64,000 nt of DNA from Nitrososphaerota archaeon (GTDB lineage Archaea > Thermoproteota > Nitrososphaeria > Nitrososphaerales > CADDZS01). Both the position numbers and the translations under genes were made by a program. The stretch lies in assembly GCA_021325255.1 (NCBI GenBank), contig JAJPHP010000082.1, positions 1 through 64,000 on the forward strand, written 5' to 3'. Below the pieces are notes generated by a model. The model saw only the letters and a program-made list of their open reading frames with translations, had not been told where the DNA came from and made no database searches. Every line of letters starts with the position of its first letter. The first letter of the stretch is position 1. Shown here in pieces: positions 52,449-61,996 of the stretch.

Positions 52449-54008
52449 TTGAAAAGGAGGTATCTTTGCCGCAAGTTGGGTGATCGAGATAAGGATAACC
52501 TTGGAAACGCCTCCTTTTCATCGGCGGAGTCACCTTCGATAACGCCAGAACGAGAAACTGCGAAAATCACTGCAGAAACTCAGCTCCCGCGCTGGACGAT
52601 ACTCTCGGTAACAACGCTCAGCTCATTCATGGCCGCTGTCGATACTAACATAGTGACTATTGCCCTTCCAAAGATTTCGGAAAGCCTCTCCTCGGGGATC
52701 TCACTCCTCGGATGGGTGATAACGGGCTATATCCTTGCCACTGCTACATTCCTGCTTCAATCAGGTAAGATAGGCGATAAGTACGGAAAGAAGAGAGTTT
52801 ACCTCTTGGGGTTTGCGATGTTCGGGCTTGCCTCAGCCCTCTGCGGGCTCAGCCAGAATATCACAGAACTCGTTGCTTTCCGCATTTTCCAAGGGATTGG
52901 TGCCTCGTTTCTCACCGCCACGACCACGCCACTGATTTACGAATCGTTCCCTCCCAAGGAAAGGGGGGCTGCAATCGGGATAAACTCGATTGCATGGTCG
53001 GTAGGAGCCATAGCCGGCCCGGTGGTCGGAGGACTCATCGTGATTCTTGACTGGAGGCTCATATTCTACATCAATGTCCCTATCGCCTTCGCCGCCGTCG
53101 CGATTGGAAGTAAGAGGATTCCTTCGAGGAGGAAAGCACCCGCGGAAATCGAGAAAGAGAGTGGTCGGGGAGGCATCAACGTCGTAAGCTCCGCCCTACT
53201 CGCTCTCGCGGTTGCGATGATACTTCTCTGGCTCACATTCTTTGATGCGAGATTCGCGATTATTGGGGCGATTTCACTGGTGGCGCTGGTTGTAAATGAA
53301 AGCAGAACAAGAAAACCACTGCTAGATCTCGAGCTGAGGAAGAACGTAGGATACATCTCCTCGACGGTGGGTCTAGTCATACTCCAGATCGCGTTGCTCG
53401 GCATCCCGTTCGTGATGTCGTTTTATTTCCAGACGGTTCAGGGATACTCCCCGCTCATCGCTGGGGCATCAATCGCCCCTCTTCCTATAGCTCTAGCACT
53501 TGCCAGTCCCCTGGCCGGGCGGCTCTTCGACAAGATGAAGGTGTCAGCGATACTCTCGATCGCGGGCGCGATTCTTGGTGCGCTTGCCATAATTGGCCTC
53601 AGTGGTGTAGTGGGAGCGCAAGGTCCTCCACTCTACATCGACCTTTTCTTGGTTCTAATCGGAATCGCAAATGCGTTCGTGTGGACGCCGACGATAAGCA
53701 TGATACTAAAGTTCGCCAAGCCCGAGTTGAGGGGAGTCGCAAACGGAACTGCCTTCATGTTGATCAACATAGGGTTTGCAGCTAGCATCGCGATTGTCGT
53801 AGCAGTGTCTGCATCTTTCCTCCCAGCTTCGGTGGTCTCTGAAATCTACTTAGGAAATCTTGGAAACCTCACGGCTTCTCAGGCGATCCTCTTCAATGAA
53901 GGGATTGCGAAGGCACTCCTCACGTTAGGAATTATTGATCTTCTCGGCACGCCATTTCTATTGGTTGCTCTGAGGCAGCAGCGAAAATCTTCATCGTCAG
54001 CTCAATGA
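52449..54008 (+). CDS. MFS multidrug efflux transporter, DHA2 (14-helix) type
   Basis: A 519-aa transporter with about 14 membrane helices. Seen: helix 1 with VDTNIVTIALPKISESL (antiporter motif D1), the loop motif GKIGDKYGKKRVYLLG near residue 110 (motif A), FRIFQGIGASFLTATTTPLI (motif B), and GINSIAWSVGAIAGPVVGG near 180 (motif C of drug/H+ antiporters). It probably exports drugs or toxic hydrophobic compounds. The start is TTG 52449. A strong ggagg at 52456-52460, just inside this frame, suggests that translation may actually begin at a TTG about 15 bp later (52475); the first 9 residues are then leader. Confidence 0.92.
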   Translation: MKRRYLCRKLGDRDKDNLGNASFSSAESPSITPERETAKITAETQLPRWTILSVTTLSSFMAAVDTNIVTIALPKISESLSSGISLLGWVITGYILATATFLLQSGKIGDKYGKKRVYLLGFAMFGLASALCGLSQNITELVAFRIFQGIGASFLTATTTPLIYESFPPKERGAAIGINSIAWSVGAIAGPVVGGLIVILDWRLIFYINVPIAFAAVAIGSKRIPSRRKAPAEIEKESGRGGINVVSSALLALAVAMILLWLTFFDARFAIIGAISLVALVVNESRTRKPLLDLELRKNVGYISSTVGLVILQIALLGIPFVMSFYFQTVQGYSPLIAGASIAPLPIALALASPLAGRLFDKMKVSAILSIAGAILGALAIIGLSGVVGAQGPPLYIDLFLVLIGIANAFVWTPTISMILKFAKPELRGVANGTAFMLINIGFAASIAIVVAVSASFLPASVVSEIYLGNLGNLTASQAILFNEGIAKALLTLGIIDLLGTPFLLVALRQQRKSSSSAQ

Positions 54009-54201
54009 AGTAGTAAACATGTATGGGACATACGCACCGCGATCTTTGCAGAAGTGAGCTATACAGAGAGAGTGTCTGAGCACGCCTAACAAAAGCAAAG
54101 ATGACTTTGGACCGTATCAATACCCTGAGACAATCAGTTTTACCGGAGTCGGACGAGCTTCGCTGAAGCAGATTCACGCGATTGCGTTAGCCCTCGTAGC
54201 C

Positions 54202-54558
54202 TTGGGCGTAGTGTTCGCAGTCCTTGCACCACCTGGAGGCTATGTCCTGCTGGCATTATTCATCATAATCGCGGCAGGATACGACGTGTTTTTCATCCGA
54301 AGATCGCAAAAGCCTGTGAAAATCACACTGTACCTTCGCACCGACCCCGTGGAAGCCACGCTAGACGAAAAGAAAATCGGTGAAATCCGCACGGGCGCGA
54401 TCGAGACCGACATGGAGAGTCCAAACGAGCTCGGCTACAGGCCGGCTCCAATCAAAGACATGCTTGTCTGGGTGTTTGACACACCGGACGATGCAAGAAT
54501 TGTGTCCAAGAGACTGCTTGAGTACCTGCCTAGAGACTCGCCGCATCAAGACCGGTAA
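54202..54558 (+). CDS. Membrane-anchored hypothetical protein (real start probably upstream)
   Basis: A 118-aa protein from TTG 54202: a membrane helix (GGYVLLALFIIIAAGYDVFF) followed by a cytosolic-looking domain of about 80 residues (VKITLYLRTDPVEATLDEKK, DMLVWVFDTPDDARIVSKRL). No family is recognised. The frame is open from 54058, and the upstream part encodes YQYPETISFTGVG and a first membrane helix (IHAIALALVALGVVFAVLAP) that TTG 54202 cuts in half, so the true start must lie upstream. No ATG, GTG or TTG exists there; CTG 54076 is the only near-cognate start. T-rich sequence near 54595 probably ends the transcript. Confidence 0.65.
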   Translation: MGVVFAVLAPPGGYVLLALFIIIAAGYDVFFIRRSQKPVKITLYLRTDPVEATLDEKKIGEIRTGAIETDMESPNELGYRPAPIKDMLVWVFDTPDDARIVSKRLLEYLPRDSPHQDR

Positions 54559-54662
54559 GGAAAAAATCCGAACTGCCAGAACTTCGCACTCCTTCTTTTA
54601 TTTTCATTTCCACTGCGACGCAACTCCTATATTCTCGTTCAACTTTCGAAGCCTTTCCAGAA

Positions 54663-55565
54663 ATGACCTACTCTATTGTCGCAAGGGATCCGAAAACAGG
54701 AGAGCTGGGCGTCGCCGTTCAGTCGCACTACTTCTCCGTCGGCTCTGTCGTCACCTGGGCCAGGGCTGGAGTTGGGGCAGTCGCGACGCAATCCATGGTC
54801 GAAGTGAGTTACGGGCCCCTCGGTCTTGAGCTGATGTCATCGGGCAAGAGTGCTGGAGAAGCGCTTGACGCCCTGCTCAAAGCTGATGCCAAACCCGAAG
54901 TAAGACAGGTTGCCATGGTAGATTCCAGAGGAAGTGTTGCGATTCACACCGGAAAGAAATGCATTCCGTTTGCTGGTCACGTTGCCGGAGAGCAGTTCTC
55001 CTGCGAAGCAAATCTGATGAGCAACGATACGATCTGGGGAGCCATGGAGAAATCTTACCTCGCACAGGGGAGCCTTCCACTCCCAGAAAGGCTCGTGGCT
55101 GCCCTAGAGGCTGCCGAACAGGCTGGCGGTGATATTCGAGGGAGGCAGTCTGCTGCTTTGCTCGTAGTCTCCCCTACCGTTTCTCCTTCGTACTGGTCCG
55201 GTAGGCTTGTTGAGCTGAGAGTCGAAGATCATCCGGAGCCTGTGCAGGAGCTAAAGAGGTTGCTTCGCCTCAAAAGAGGGTACGAGTGGGCAGAGAGAGG
55301 GGAAGATTTCCTGAGCTCGGGAAAGTTTGAGGAGTCAAGAGAAGCATTTGCCAGAGCAAATCAGCTTGCCCCAGAGATCGATGAACTTCGCTTCTGGGAA
55401 GGCGTGTCCTTGCTTGGAAGCGGGCGCACAAATGAGGCCAAGGCGGTGTTGCAGCCAATATTCAAGAAGGATGAGCGCTGGATTCAGGTCACGAAGAGCA
55501 TGAAGCAAATAGGAATGATAAACGCAGGCGAGGAAGTCCTCGCTCAACTCCTCTCTGACTCATAG
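54663..55565 (+). CDS. DUF1028 Ntn-hydrolase-like protein with TPR-like tail
   Basis: A 300-aa protein of the DUF1028 family, which has an N-terminal-nucleophile-hydrolase-like fold. Seen: MTYSIVARDPKTGELGVAVQ (Thr2 or Ser4 as possible nucleophile), VGSVVTWARAGVGAVATQS, GEALDALLKADAKPEVRQVA, VAIHTGKKCIPFAGHVAGEQ, and QSAALLVVSP. The last about 90 residues form helix pairs like TPR repeats (GEDFLSSGKFEESREAFARA, FWEGVSLLGSGRTNEAKAVL), as in many family members. Function is not established. It lies just upstream of the sugar-acid cluster. Confidence 0.88.
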   Translation: MTYSIVARDPKTGELGVAVQSHYFSVGSVVTWARAGVGAVATQSMVEVSYGPLGLELMSSGKSAGEALDALLKADAKPEVRQVAMVDSRGSVAIHTGKKCIPFAGHVAGEQFSCEANLMSNDTIWGAMEKSYLAQGSLPLPERLVAALEAAEQAGGDIRGRQSAALLVVSPTVSPSYWSGRLVELRVEDHPEPVQELKRLLRLKRGYEWAERGEDFLSSGKFEESREAFARANQLAPEIDELRFWEGVSLLGSGRTNEAKAVLQPIFKKDERWIQVTKSMKQIGMINAGEEVLAQLLSDS

Positions 55566-55876
55566 TCGGACAAACGCCCTAACGATGCTCAAGTTGCACG
55601 GGTGACTCGCACGGGCTCAAATGAATTGGCCCAATAGCAAGCTGAAAGAAAGAAACAAAGATTACGACACGAGAAAGTATCCGCCCCTTAGTAGATCTCT
55701 TTCCCCATGGGCGAATCTATCCACTGCTTCCGCTTCTTGTCTGCGCCACTTGCTTCATCTTCGATAAAGCTAGATCACTAAGCATAAATCTGAACCTCCC
55801 CTTCTTTTCTTCCTGCACACTCACCTACTAGACGAATCATCACATAATTGAGTGGAGGAAGTGCAACCGAACAATC
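55566..55876. other. Intergenic stretch before the sugar-acid cluster
   Basis: 311 bases without an open frame of interest. A pyrimidine-rich region (ccccttcttttcttcc near 55799) precedes the next gene. I see no clear TATA box in it. Confidence 0.5.
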
Positions 55877-57061
55877 TTGAAAATAACAAACATAGAAATC
55901 TATCAGCTGGGAGAGCCGGCGAAGGCAGGCAGCGCGACGTGGGCAGGCAACTCAATAATTCTCAAACTGACAACCTCTAACGGTCTTGTCGGCTGGGGCG
56001 AAGCCGTGCCCACGCTGAGAGTCCAGCCCGTAATACAATCACTTCATGAAGTGGCACGAGTCTACAAGGACAAGGATCCACTCAACGTCGAAAAGAACCT
56101 GCACGAGTGGCACAAGCAGGACTTTTACATGCCTGTTTCATTCAACTCGACGACGGCCGTCTCGGCATTCGATATTGCATGCTGGGACATCATCGGAAAA
56201 CACTACGGCGCGCCCATACACGACCTGATGGGTGGGATATTCAGAAATAGAGTTAGGCACTACTCAAACGGATGGTATGATAACTGCGTTACCCCTGAGC
56301 AGTTTGCAGAGAAGGCAAGGGAGTTCCAGAAGATGGGGTACACGGGCCTGAAGTTTGACGTCTTTGGAAGTTACTACGACTACATTGACGAGAAGGGACT
56401 CAAGCTCGCTTACGAGAGGACGAAGGCGGTGCGAGACGCAACGGAAGGAAAGGTCGAGTTGATGATCGAGCATCACGGAAGGTTTAACCCGAACTCTGCT
56501 ATCATGATCGCCAGGGCGCTGCGTGATTTGGACCCGCTCTTCATGGAAGAACCCGTCCACCCCGAAAGCCTCCAGGGATTGAAGAAGTACAGGAAAACGG
56601 TTCCGGAGGTTAGGGTAGCTCTCGGAGAGAGGCTGCTGACGATTGAGGACGTCGCCTACGTCCTAAAGAACAACCTGTGCGATTTTCTTCAAGTGGATAT
56701 CACCAATATAGGCGGAGTGACTGAGGCCCACAAGGCGTGCGCCATCGCAGAGGCATTCGGCGTGGAGATGGCTTTCCACAACGCCTTTGGCCCTATCCAG
56801 AACGCCGTGACGATTCAACTGGACGCTGCGATCCCGAACTTCCTCATTCAAGAGTCCTTCTACGATGTGTTTCCCGCTTGGAAGAGGGAGCTCGTGCGAA
56901 ACGAGACAAAGGTTGAGAACGGGCACACGGTTGTTCCAAACAAACCGGGGCTCGGGGTCGAGGTGGACGAAAAGGTCCTTGAGACGCACAGGGCGGAGGG
57001 GATGGAGTATTTCAACCCGGACGAACCAGTGTGGGTGATGAAGAACACCTGGAAGAGCTGA
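55877..57061 (+). CDS. Enolase-superfamily sugar-acid dehydratase (mandelate racemase/ManD type)
   Basis: A 394-aa enolase-superfamily enzyme. N-terminal capping domain (KITNIEIYQLGEPA, NGLVGWGEAVPT), then the barrel with the metal and catalytic sites: TGLKFDVFGSY near residue 155 (Lys region), MIEHHGRFN near 195 (Glu and His, the H-G-R-F motif of sugar-acid dehydratases), LFMEEPVHPE near 220 (Glu), VALGERL near 245 (Glu) and the acid-base AFHNAFGPIQNAV near 295. Such proteins include gluconate, galactonate and mannonate dehydratases; the archaeal gluconate dehydratase of the non-phosphorylative Entner-Doudoroff pathway is the likely type, because pyruvate kinase and glycerate 2-kinase follow. 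Start TTG 55877. Confidence 0.88.
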   Translation: MKITNIEIYQLGEPAKAGSATWAGNSIILKLTTSNGLVGWGEAVPTLRVQPVIQSLHEVARVYKDKDPLNVEKNLHEWHKQDFYMPVSFNSTTAVSAFDIACWDIIGKHYGAPIHDLMGGIFRNRVRHYSNGWYDNCVTPEQFAEKAREFQKMGYTGLKFDVFGSYYDYIDEKGLKLAYERTKAVRDATEGKVELMIEHHGRFNPNSAIMIARALRDLDPLFMEEPVHPESLQGLKKYRKTVPEVRVALGERLLTIEDVAYVLKNNLCDFLQVDITNIGGVTEAHKACAIAEAFGVEMAFHNAFGPIQNAVTIQLDAAIPNFLIQESFYDVFPAWKRELVRNETKVENGHTVVPNKPGLGVEVDEKVLETHRAEGMEYFNPDEPVWVMKNTWKS

Positions 57062-57118
57062 GCTACACGGGGGAAGAAGAGAGAAAGCTGTCAAAGTCTT
57101 CGACTCTCTGCCTTTTGA

Positions 57119-58657
57119 TTGAATGCATCTACTAAGAGCCTGAATGTAGAGTTGGCTGTAACCGCCAGAGCCTATCGCGACGCTCCGTCCAGAAGGAGGA
57201 GAACCAAGATTGTCTGCACGATAGGTCCAGCAACTTCTTCCGAATTGATGCTCGGAAGACTTGCTAGAGCGGGCATGAACTGCGCGAGGCTCAACTTTTC
57301 TCACGGGACTCACGAGGAACACCTGATGACAATAAGAGGTGTGAGAAAAGTTTCCAAAGAGTTGGGAAAGGAAGTTGCAATACTTCAGGATCTGCCCGGC
57401 CCCAAGTTTCGAATGGGGAATCTGCGAAACGGGTCCTTTGAACTCCGAAAGGGAATGAGGGTTACACTTTTTGCGAGCGACGACAATGATGTTGAAGATC
57501 TGACTTCTTCTAATGAAGTGCGAATTCCTCTGCGCCAGAAGGACCTTCCTAGGTTCGTGGCAGAGGGGTCTACGATATTCTTCGCCGACGGCTCGATAAA
57601 ACTGAAGGTTTTGAGCACCACCGACACGGAGATCAGATGCGTCAGTAGGACGGCGGGACAGATTTTTTCCGGAAAGGGGATAAACGTTCCGACGCTGAAA
57701 GCTGACTTTCCGACGTTCACCGAGCAGGACAGGCAGCACGCTCTCTTCGGTCTAGAGAACGGTGTGGATTTCATTGCGGTTTCTTTTGTGCGAAGCTCAA
57801 AGGATATAGAATCCGTTAGAAAGTTCGTGAAGGAGAACCTCGGTAGGAGAGGGGGCGCTCGACCTTCGATTGTTGCGAAGATTGAGAAGAGGGAAGCGCT
57901 TTACGATATCGACGGTATAGTTAGAGCATCCGACGCAATCATGGTGGCACGGGGAGACCTCGGCGTCGAGAATCCCATCGAACAGGTCCCGCTGATTCAA
58001 AAGGAGGTCATCTCGAAATCCAACGCTATGTCAATTCCTGTGATCACCGCGACGCAGATGCTCGAATCGATGGTGAACAATCCCAGCCCTACGCGTGCAG
58101 AGGTAACCGACGTCGCCAACGCCATCCTCGACGGCACGGACGCCCTCATGCTCTCAGAGGAAACGGCGATAGGGAAGTACGCCGTAGATTGCGTCAAGGT
58201 ACTTGAAAAGGTTGCACTCGTGACGGAGAGAAAATTACTGGCACCTCGCACTAAGCAGGTCGCGCGCTTGATCGGCTCTCCGGCCTCCAAGGACCTAAAG
58301 GACGCCGCGAGCGAAGCATCGGATCTCATTTCTGCAAACATCGAAGCAAAACTGATCGTGGTTCCGACGCACGACGGAGCGATGGCCGCAAGGGTTTCCA
58401 AGTTCAGGCCGCGGGCGCTGATAGTTGCGCTCACGGATTCCCAAAGAACGCTTCGCAGGCTCCTGTTGCTCTGGGGCGTTCATCCATTGTACCTGAGCAG
58501 GGCGGCAAGCCTCGGACAGCTTCTCAACTCTTCGATAAAGAGCGTAGTTGAAGAGGGGCTTGCGCGCAACGGGGACCGAATCGCGGTCGTGTGCGATGGC
58601 GCCGAGTTGTTAAGGCAGAAGGGCGAGCTGCTCTTCGTGACGGAATTGGGCGCCTAG
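57119..58657 (+). CDS. pyk: Pyruvate kinase
   Basis: A 512-aa pyruvate kinase. Seen: [19 protein letters not shown] near residue 27, [65 protein letters not shown] (the catalytic Lys), [14 protein letters not shown], and [11 protein letters not shown]. The N-terminal about 25 residues precede the usual start and are basic; an internal start is possible. It converts phosphoenolpyruvate and ADP to pyruvate and ATP. It lies 58 bp after the dehydratase gene on the same strand. The last gene of the pathway (glycerate kinase) converges from the right, 56 bp downstream. Confidence 0.95.
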   Translation: MNASTKSLNVELAVTARAYRDAPSRRRRTKIVCTIGPATSSELMLGRLARAGMNCARLNFSHGTHEEHLMTIRGVRKVSKELGKEVAILQDLPGPKFRMGNLRNGSFELRKGMRVTLFASDDNDVEDLTSSNEVRIPLRQKDLPRFVAEGSTIFFADGSIKLKVLSTTDTEIRCVSRTAGQIFSGKGINVPTLKADFPTFTEQDRQHALFGLENGVDFIAVSFVRSSKDIESVRKFVKENLGRRGGARPSIVAKIEKREALYDIDGIVRASDAIMVARGDLGVENPIEQVPLIQKEVISKSNAMSIPVITATQMLESMVNNPSPTRAEVTDVANAILDGTDALMLSEETAIGKYAVDCVKVLEKVALVTERKLLAPRTKQVARLIGSPASKDLKDAASEASDLISANIEAKLIVVPTHDGAMAARVSKFRPRALIVALTDSQRTLRRLLLLWGVHPLYLSRAASLGQLLNSSIKSVVEEGLARNGDRIAVVCDGAELLRQKGELLFVTELGA

Positions 58658-58712
58658 GCGATTTCTCCCTCTCCTTCTTCCTAGCAAAACGCTGGGGCGA
58701 AGCACTAGAAGA

Positions 58713-60113
58713 TCAGTGATGATTGCGCCCACCAACCGCGATTACCATCACGTCGTTGACATTTGTCCCGGTCGGTCCCGTGATTATGAGATCGCCGAGC
58801 TTTTGAAAGAAACTGTGCGAATCGTTGTTCTTCAGGTATTTAGTGACCTCCATTTTCTTCTCCTTTCCCCTCTTGACCGTGTTGCCATCAACTATTGCGC
58901 CCGCCGCATCGGTCGGCCCGTCCACTCCGTCGGTGCCAATTGACGCTATCACAACTCTATCCAACCCGCTTATCCCAAGAGATGCGGACAGAGCGACCTC
59001 CTGATTTCGTCCTCCTATGCCCTTTCCTCTGACCGTCACCGTCGTCTCCCCGCCGGCCACAATTGCAGCGGGGGGAGCAAGAGGTAGGCCGTTTTCTCTG
59101 ATGTCCTTCGCAATCGATGCGAGGATTCCGCCGACCTGCGTAGCTTCGCCCTGAATCTTTGTGGAGAGAACGAGGGTCCTGTATCCTACGTTCTTCAAAG
59201 ATCTCTCTGCAGCTATGCAAGATTGTTTGTTGCTTCCAATGAGCAGGTTGTGAACCTTGCTGAAGACCATCGAATTGGATTTAGGCGTTTCCTCCCTTCT
59301 CCCCCTGACTCCGTCATCAATAACTTTTCTTACACTTTGGGGAACCCTTCTCCAGATTCCATACCTATTGAGTATGTCCATTGCGTCTTTGTAGGTTGTA
59401 TCGTCAGGAGCCGTTGGGCCGGACGCAATTGAACTGATGTCGTCGCCGACCACATCGGAAATTATTAGAGAGACAACAGTTGCGGGCTGGAGCTTCTCGG
59501 CGAGTCTCCCTCCCTTCACACCTGAGAGGTGCTTTCTCACCGTGTTTATCTCGTGAATTGCCGCCCCGGATTTCAGGAGTAATGAAGTAGTCTTTTGCTT
59601 GTCTCGAAGTGTAACTCCTTCTGCGGGCAGCGGAAGTAGAGCTGAACCTCCGCCCGAAATTAGGCAAATTACGAGGTCGTTTGGGGTCAGATTTCTCACG
59701 AGTTGAAGCATTTCTCTGACTCCTCTTGCTCCCACCTCGCTGGGGATGGGATGCGATGCATCGTGCAGTTCTATCTTCTTCAGCTCGGGCCTTTGTCTTA
59801 GATAGTCGGGGACGTTGACCACGCCGCCAGTAATCCTCTCTCTAATCAAATCTTCGATCTCTTCGGCCATGGAGGCGCAGGCCTTCCCACCTCCAATCAC
59901 GAAGACTCTCTCGAACTTTGAAAGGTCGAGAGTAAGTGAGGCAGGTTTCAGCTTCATGACGGAGCTGCCGTGTTTCATTTCGACGGCTCTTGCGATGCTT
60001 GTTTTCGGATCCGCAGCTAGGATTGCGGAGTTGAGGGCACGAAGGACATTGGTTCGTACCGAGGACGATGATCTCTTGCTGTTGATTGGTTTTCTTAACT
60101 TGTTTTGTGCCAT
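58713..60113 (-). CDS. garK: Glycerate 2-kinase (MOFRL family)
   Basis: A 466-aa MOFRL-type glycerate kinase with N-terminal FVIGGGKACASMAEEIEDL near residue 90, VICLISGGGSALLPLPAEGV near 150, the NTVRKHLSGVKGGRLAEKL motif near 185, SLIISDVVGDDISSIASGPT near 205 and a C-terminal MOFRL domain (IVAGGETTVTVRGKGIGGRN, IGTDGVDGPTDAAGA). Archaeal members give 2-phosphoglycerate, the entry of glycerate from the non-phosphorylative Entner-Doudoroff pathway into lower glycolysis. This fits the dehydratase and pyruvate kinase next door. ATG start. Gene symbol is by family only. Confidence 0.9.
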   Translation of the reverse strand: MAQNKLRKPINSKRSSSSVRTNVLRALNSAILAADPKTSIARAVEMKHGSSVMKLKPASLTLDLSKFERVFVIGGGKACASMAEEIEDLIRERITGGVVNVPDYLRQRPELKKIELHDASHPIPSEVGARGVREMLQLVRNLTPNDLVICLISGGGSALLPLPAEGVTLRDKQKTTSLLLKSGAAIHEINTVRKHLSGVKGGRLAEKLQPATVVSLIISDVVGDDISSIASGPTAPDDTTYKDAMDILNRYGIWRRVPQSVRKVIDDGVRGRREETPKSNSMVFSKVHNLLIGSNKQSCIAAERSLKNVGYRTLVLSTKIQGEATQVGGILASIAKDIRENGLPLAPPAAIVAGGETTVTVRGKGIGGRNQEVALSASLGISGLDRVVIASIGTDGVDGPTDAAGAIVDGNTVKRGKEKKMEVTKYLKNNDSHSFFQKLGDLIITGPTGTNVNDVMVIAVGGRNHH

Positions 60114-60249
60114 GCGACGGAATACGCTACTCCCAATTCTGTTTCTGGTTTTTCCTACTTTAGCCTCTGGACGTGCCCAGTATTCGCCTTATACGCCCAG
60201 TCAGTCAATAAATAGCTCCAGCCGAATCAAAAGTTTAGCGTTTAGTAGG

Positions 60250-60704
60250 ATGTCTAGCATATCGCTTCCTTTGATCTGTTGTACAAACTCCGAAAATTTT
60301 TGCGTCGAGCTTACTATGAGAGAGTGGCAGGTTTGCAACTCGATTTGTGAAAGCTATGAACCCATCTCTTTCTCGAGACTGAAACAGAACAACAATCTGC
60401 ACCAGGAAATACTTTCGAGAATTTTGAGGCGCTTGACCATACATCGCCTTGTAGAAAGGCAGGAGGATGGAAGATACAAGAGCCTTCGATATGGTCAATA
60501 GTAGCCATAGACTTCCAAGAAGATAACCGTCAAAAAGACAGAGAAGAGCTGAACAAGAAAGGGCTAGCCATAATTACTGTGATTGATGCTGAAATGACTG
60601 CTGTTGCCCTTCAACAGGTTGATAGACAAATCCGAAGGGAAGACAGATTGATGCTAATGTGGGACCTATGCGATGATTTGGACATCCTATCCTTTGGGAA
60701 ATAA
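60250..60704 (+). pseudogene. Winged-helix regulator, frameshifted
   Basis: The first 83 codons from ATG 60250 give a winged-helix domain: LTMREWQVCNSICESYEPIS, FSRLKQNNNLHQEILSRILR, RLTIHRLVERQEDGRYKSL, then stop at 60501. The neighbouring frame is coding-like immediately afterwards: SIWSIVAIDFQEDNRQKDRE, ELNKKGLAIITVIDAEMTAV, then LMLMWDLCDDLDIL and a stop at 60704. That second part has no start codon of its own, so one indel near 60490 probably broke a gene of about 150 codons. Function: transcription control of unknown targets. Damaged or sequence error. Confidence 0.6.
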
Positions 60705-60910
60705 GATGATAAGCAGGACCATATTTTTCCATCTCTTGCTTGTGCAATTAGATTGGCTGGGCGCGTGTGAAATTCAGCTATGCGCGTGTTGGCACAGCAA
60801 ATCATAGACGAATTGTGTAGTATTACAAAGCCAAAAGAAAAGGAAACCTAGACGGCTCAAAAAGGTTTAATTTGCATGATCCGCAAACTCGATTCTTATT
60901 CCCCTGCACA
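60705..60910. promoter_or_regulatory. Promoter region of the metallophosphoesterase
   Basis: Contains the TATA-like tttaattt (60867-60874). Transcription would begin near 60895, so the TTG at 60872 cannot be the start; TTG 60911 can. Confidence 0.5.
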
Positions 60911-61867
60911 TTGACCAAGTCCCAAGTATTCTTCATCACCGACGTCCACGGTTCTGATCGTTGCTTCAAGAAATTTCTCAACGCTGGCAAATTCTACAAG
61001 GCCAACGTTCTCATTCTAGGAGGCGACATTACCGGCAAGATGATCGTGCCGATAGTAAGACAGGAAAACGGAAGCACTTGGAAATCGTCTGTATTCGGTC
61101 AGGAGATGACCCTAAAGTCAAGGGACCAGGTAGAAGAAACGATCAAGACGATCCGTGATTCCGGGGCCTACCCATTCGAGACCGAACAGAAAGAGTACGA
61201 GGAGTTGCAGGCCAAACCCAAAGAAGTTGAGGTGCTCTTCAGTAGGCTTATGGTCGAAGGCGTGAAGCGGTGGATGGCCCTCGCAGAGGAGAGGCTCAAG
61301 GGCTCGGGAATAGGGTGCTATGTTTCTCCGGGCAACGATGACATATTTGCGATAGACGATGCCCTAAACTCCTCCTCATACGTCATAAATCCGGAGGAGA
61401 AAGTCGTCAGCATCGACGGCGAGCACGAGATGATAACCCTCGGATACGCGAATCATACTCCGTGGAACAGCCCGAGGGAGGTGGACGAAGATGTCTTGAT
61501 GCAGAAGATAGAGAAGATGGCATCCGGCGTCAAGGACATGTCCAAGACGATCTTCAACATACACGTCCCTCCCATTGATACTCCGATTGATCAAGCGCCG
61601 AAACTTGACGCAAACCTCAAACCGATCATTTCCGGCGGCCAGATTCAGATGATCTCGGCAGGAAGTACCGCGACTAGACGCGCCGTTGAAAAGTACAAGC
61701 CGCTGATTGGGATGCACGGCCACATTCACGAGTCGAGAGGTTCTGTCAAGGTTGGCAGCACAATGTGCTTCAATCCCGGAAGCGAATACAGTTCCGGTAT
61801 ACTGAGAGGGTTGCTTTGTCAGCTTGACGGAGGCAAGATAAAATCGCACCTGTTTACTTCTGGATGA
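60911..61867 (+). CDS. Calcineurin-like metallophosphoesterase
   Basis: A 318-aa metallophosphoesterase. The metal-binding motifs are complete: FFITDVHGSD near residue 8 (DxH), LILGGDITGK near 30 (GD), YVSPGNDDIFA near 135 (GNDD variant of GNHD), IFNIHVPP near 215 and MHGHIHESRG near 275 (GHxH). The Asp in place of His in the GNHD motif occurs in archaeal members. Probable function: phosphodiesterase or phosphatase; substrate unknown. The frame opens at TTG 60872, but the TATA-like box overlaps that codon. TTG 60911 gives MTKSQVFFITDVHG, the normal family start. Confidence 0.88.
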   Translation: MTKSQVFFITDVHGSDRCFKKFLNAGKFYKANVLILGGDITGKMIVPIVRQENGSTWKSSVFGQEMTLKSRDQVEETIKTIRDSGAYPFETEQKEYEELQAKPKEVEVLFSRLMVEGVKRWMALAEERLKGSGIGCYVSPGNDDIFAIDDALNSSSYVINPEEKVVSIDGEHEMITLGYANHTPWNSPREVDEDVLMQKIEKMASGVKDMSKTIFNIHVPPIDTPIDQAPKLDANLKPIISGGQIQMISAGSTATRRAVEKYKPLIGMHGHIHESRGSVKVGSTMCFNPGSEYSSGILRGLLCQLDGGKIKSHLFTSG

Positions 61868-61996
61868 AGGCAAAATTGTAGCACTTTACTGCAGGTCAAA
61901 AAGACCTTTTCTCTATAGATACTGCACGTAATCGAAGTGAACAATCGCCAAAAGGGAAATTGTTCGAACTAGTTATTTAGCCCAGAAATCGAACAA

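Noticed and set aside
56663..57739. A 358-codon open frame on the minus strand across the dehydratase and pyruvate kinase genes
   Set aside because: It lies opposite two well-conserved genes, and its product is Arg/Ser/Leu-rich without motifs; it is a by-product of their codon use.
59815..60249. Upstream extension of the winged-helix frame
   Set aside because: It runs antisense through the glycerate kinase gene; the domain itself begins after Met 60250.
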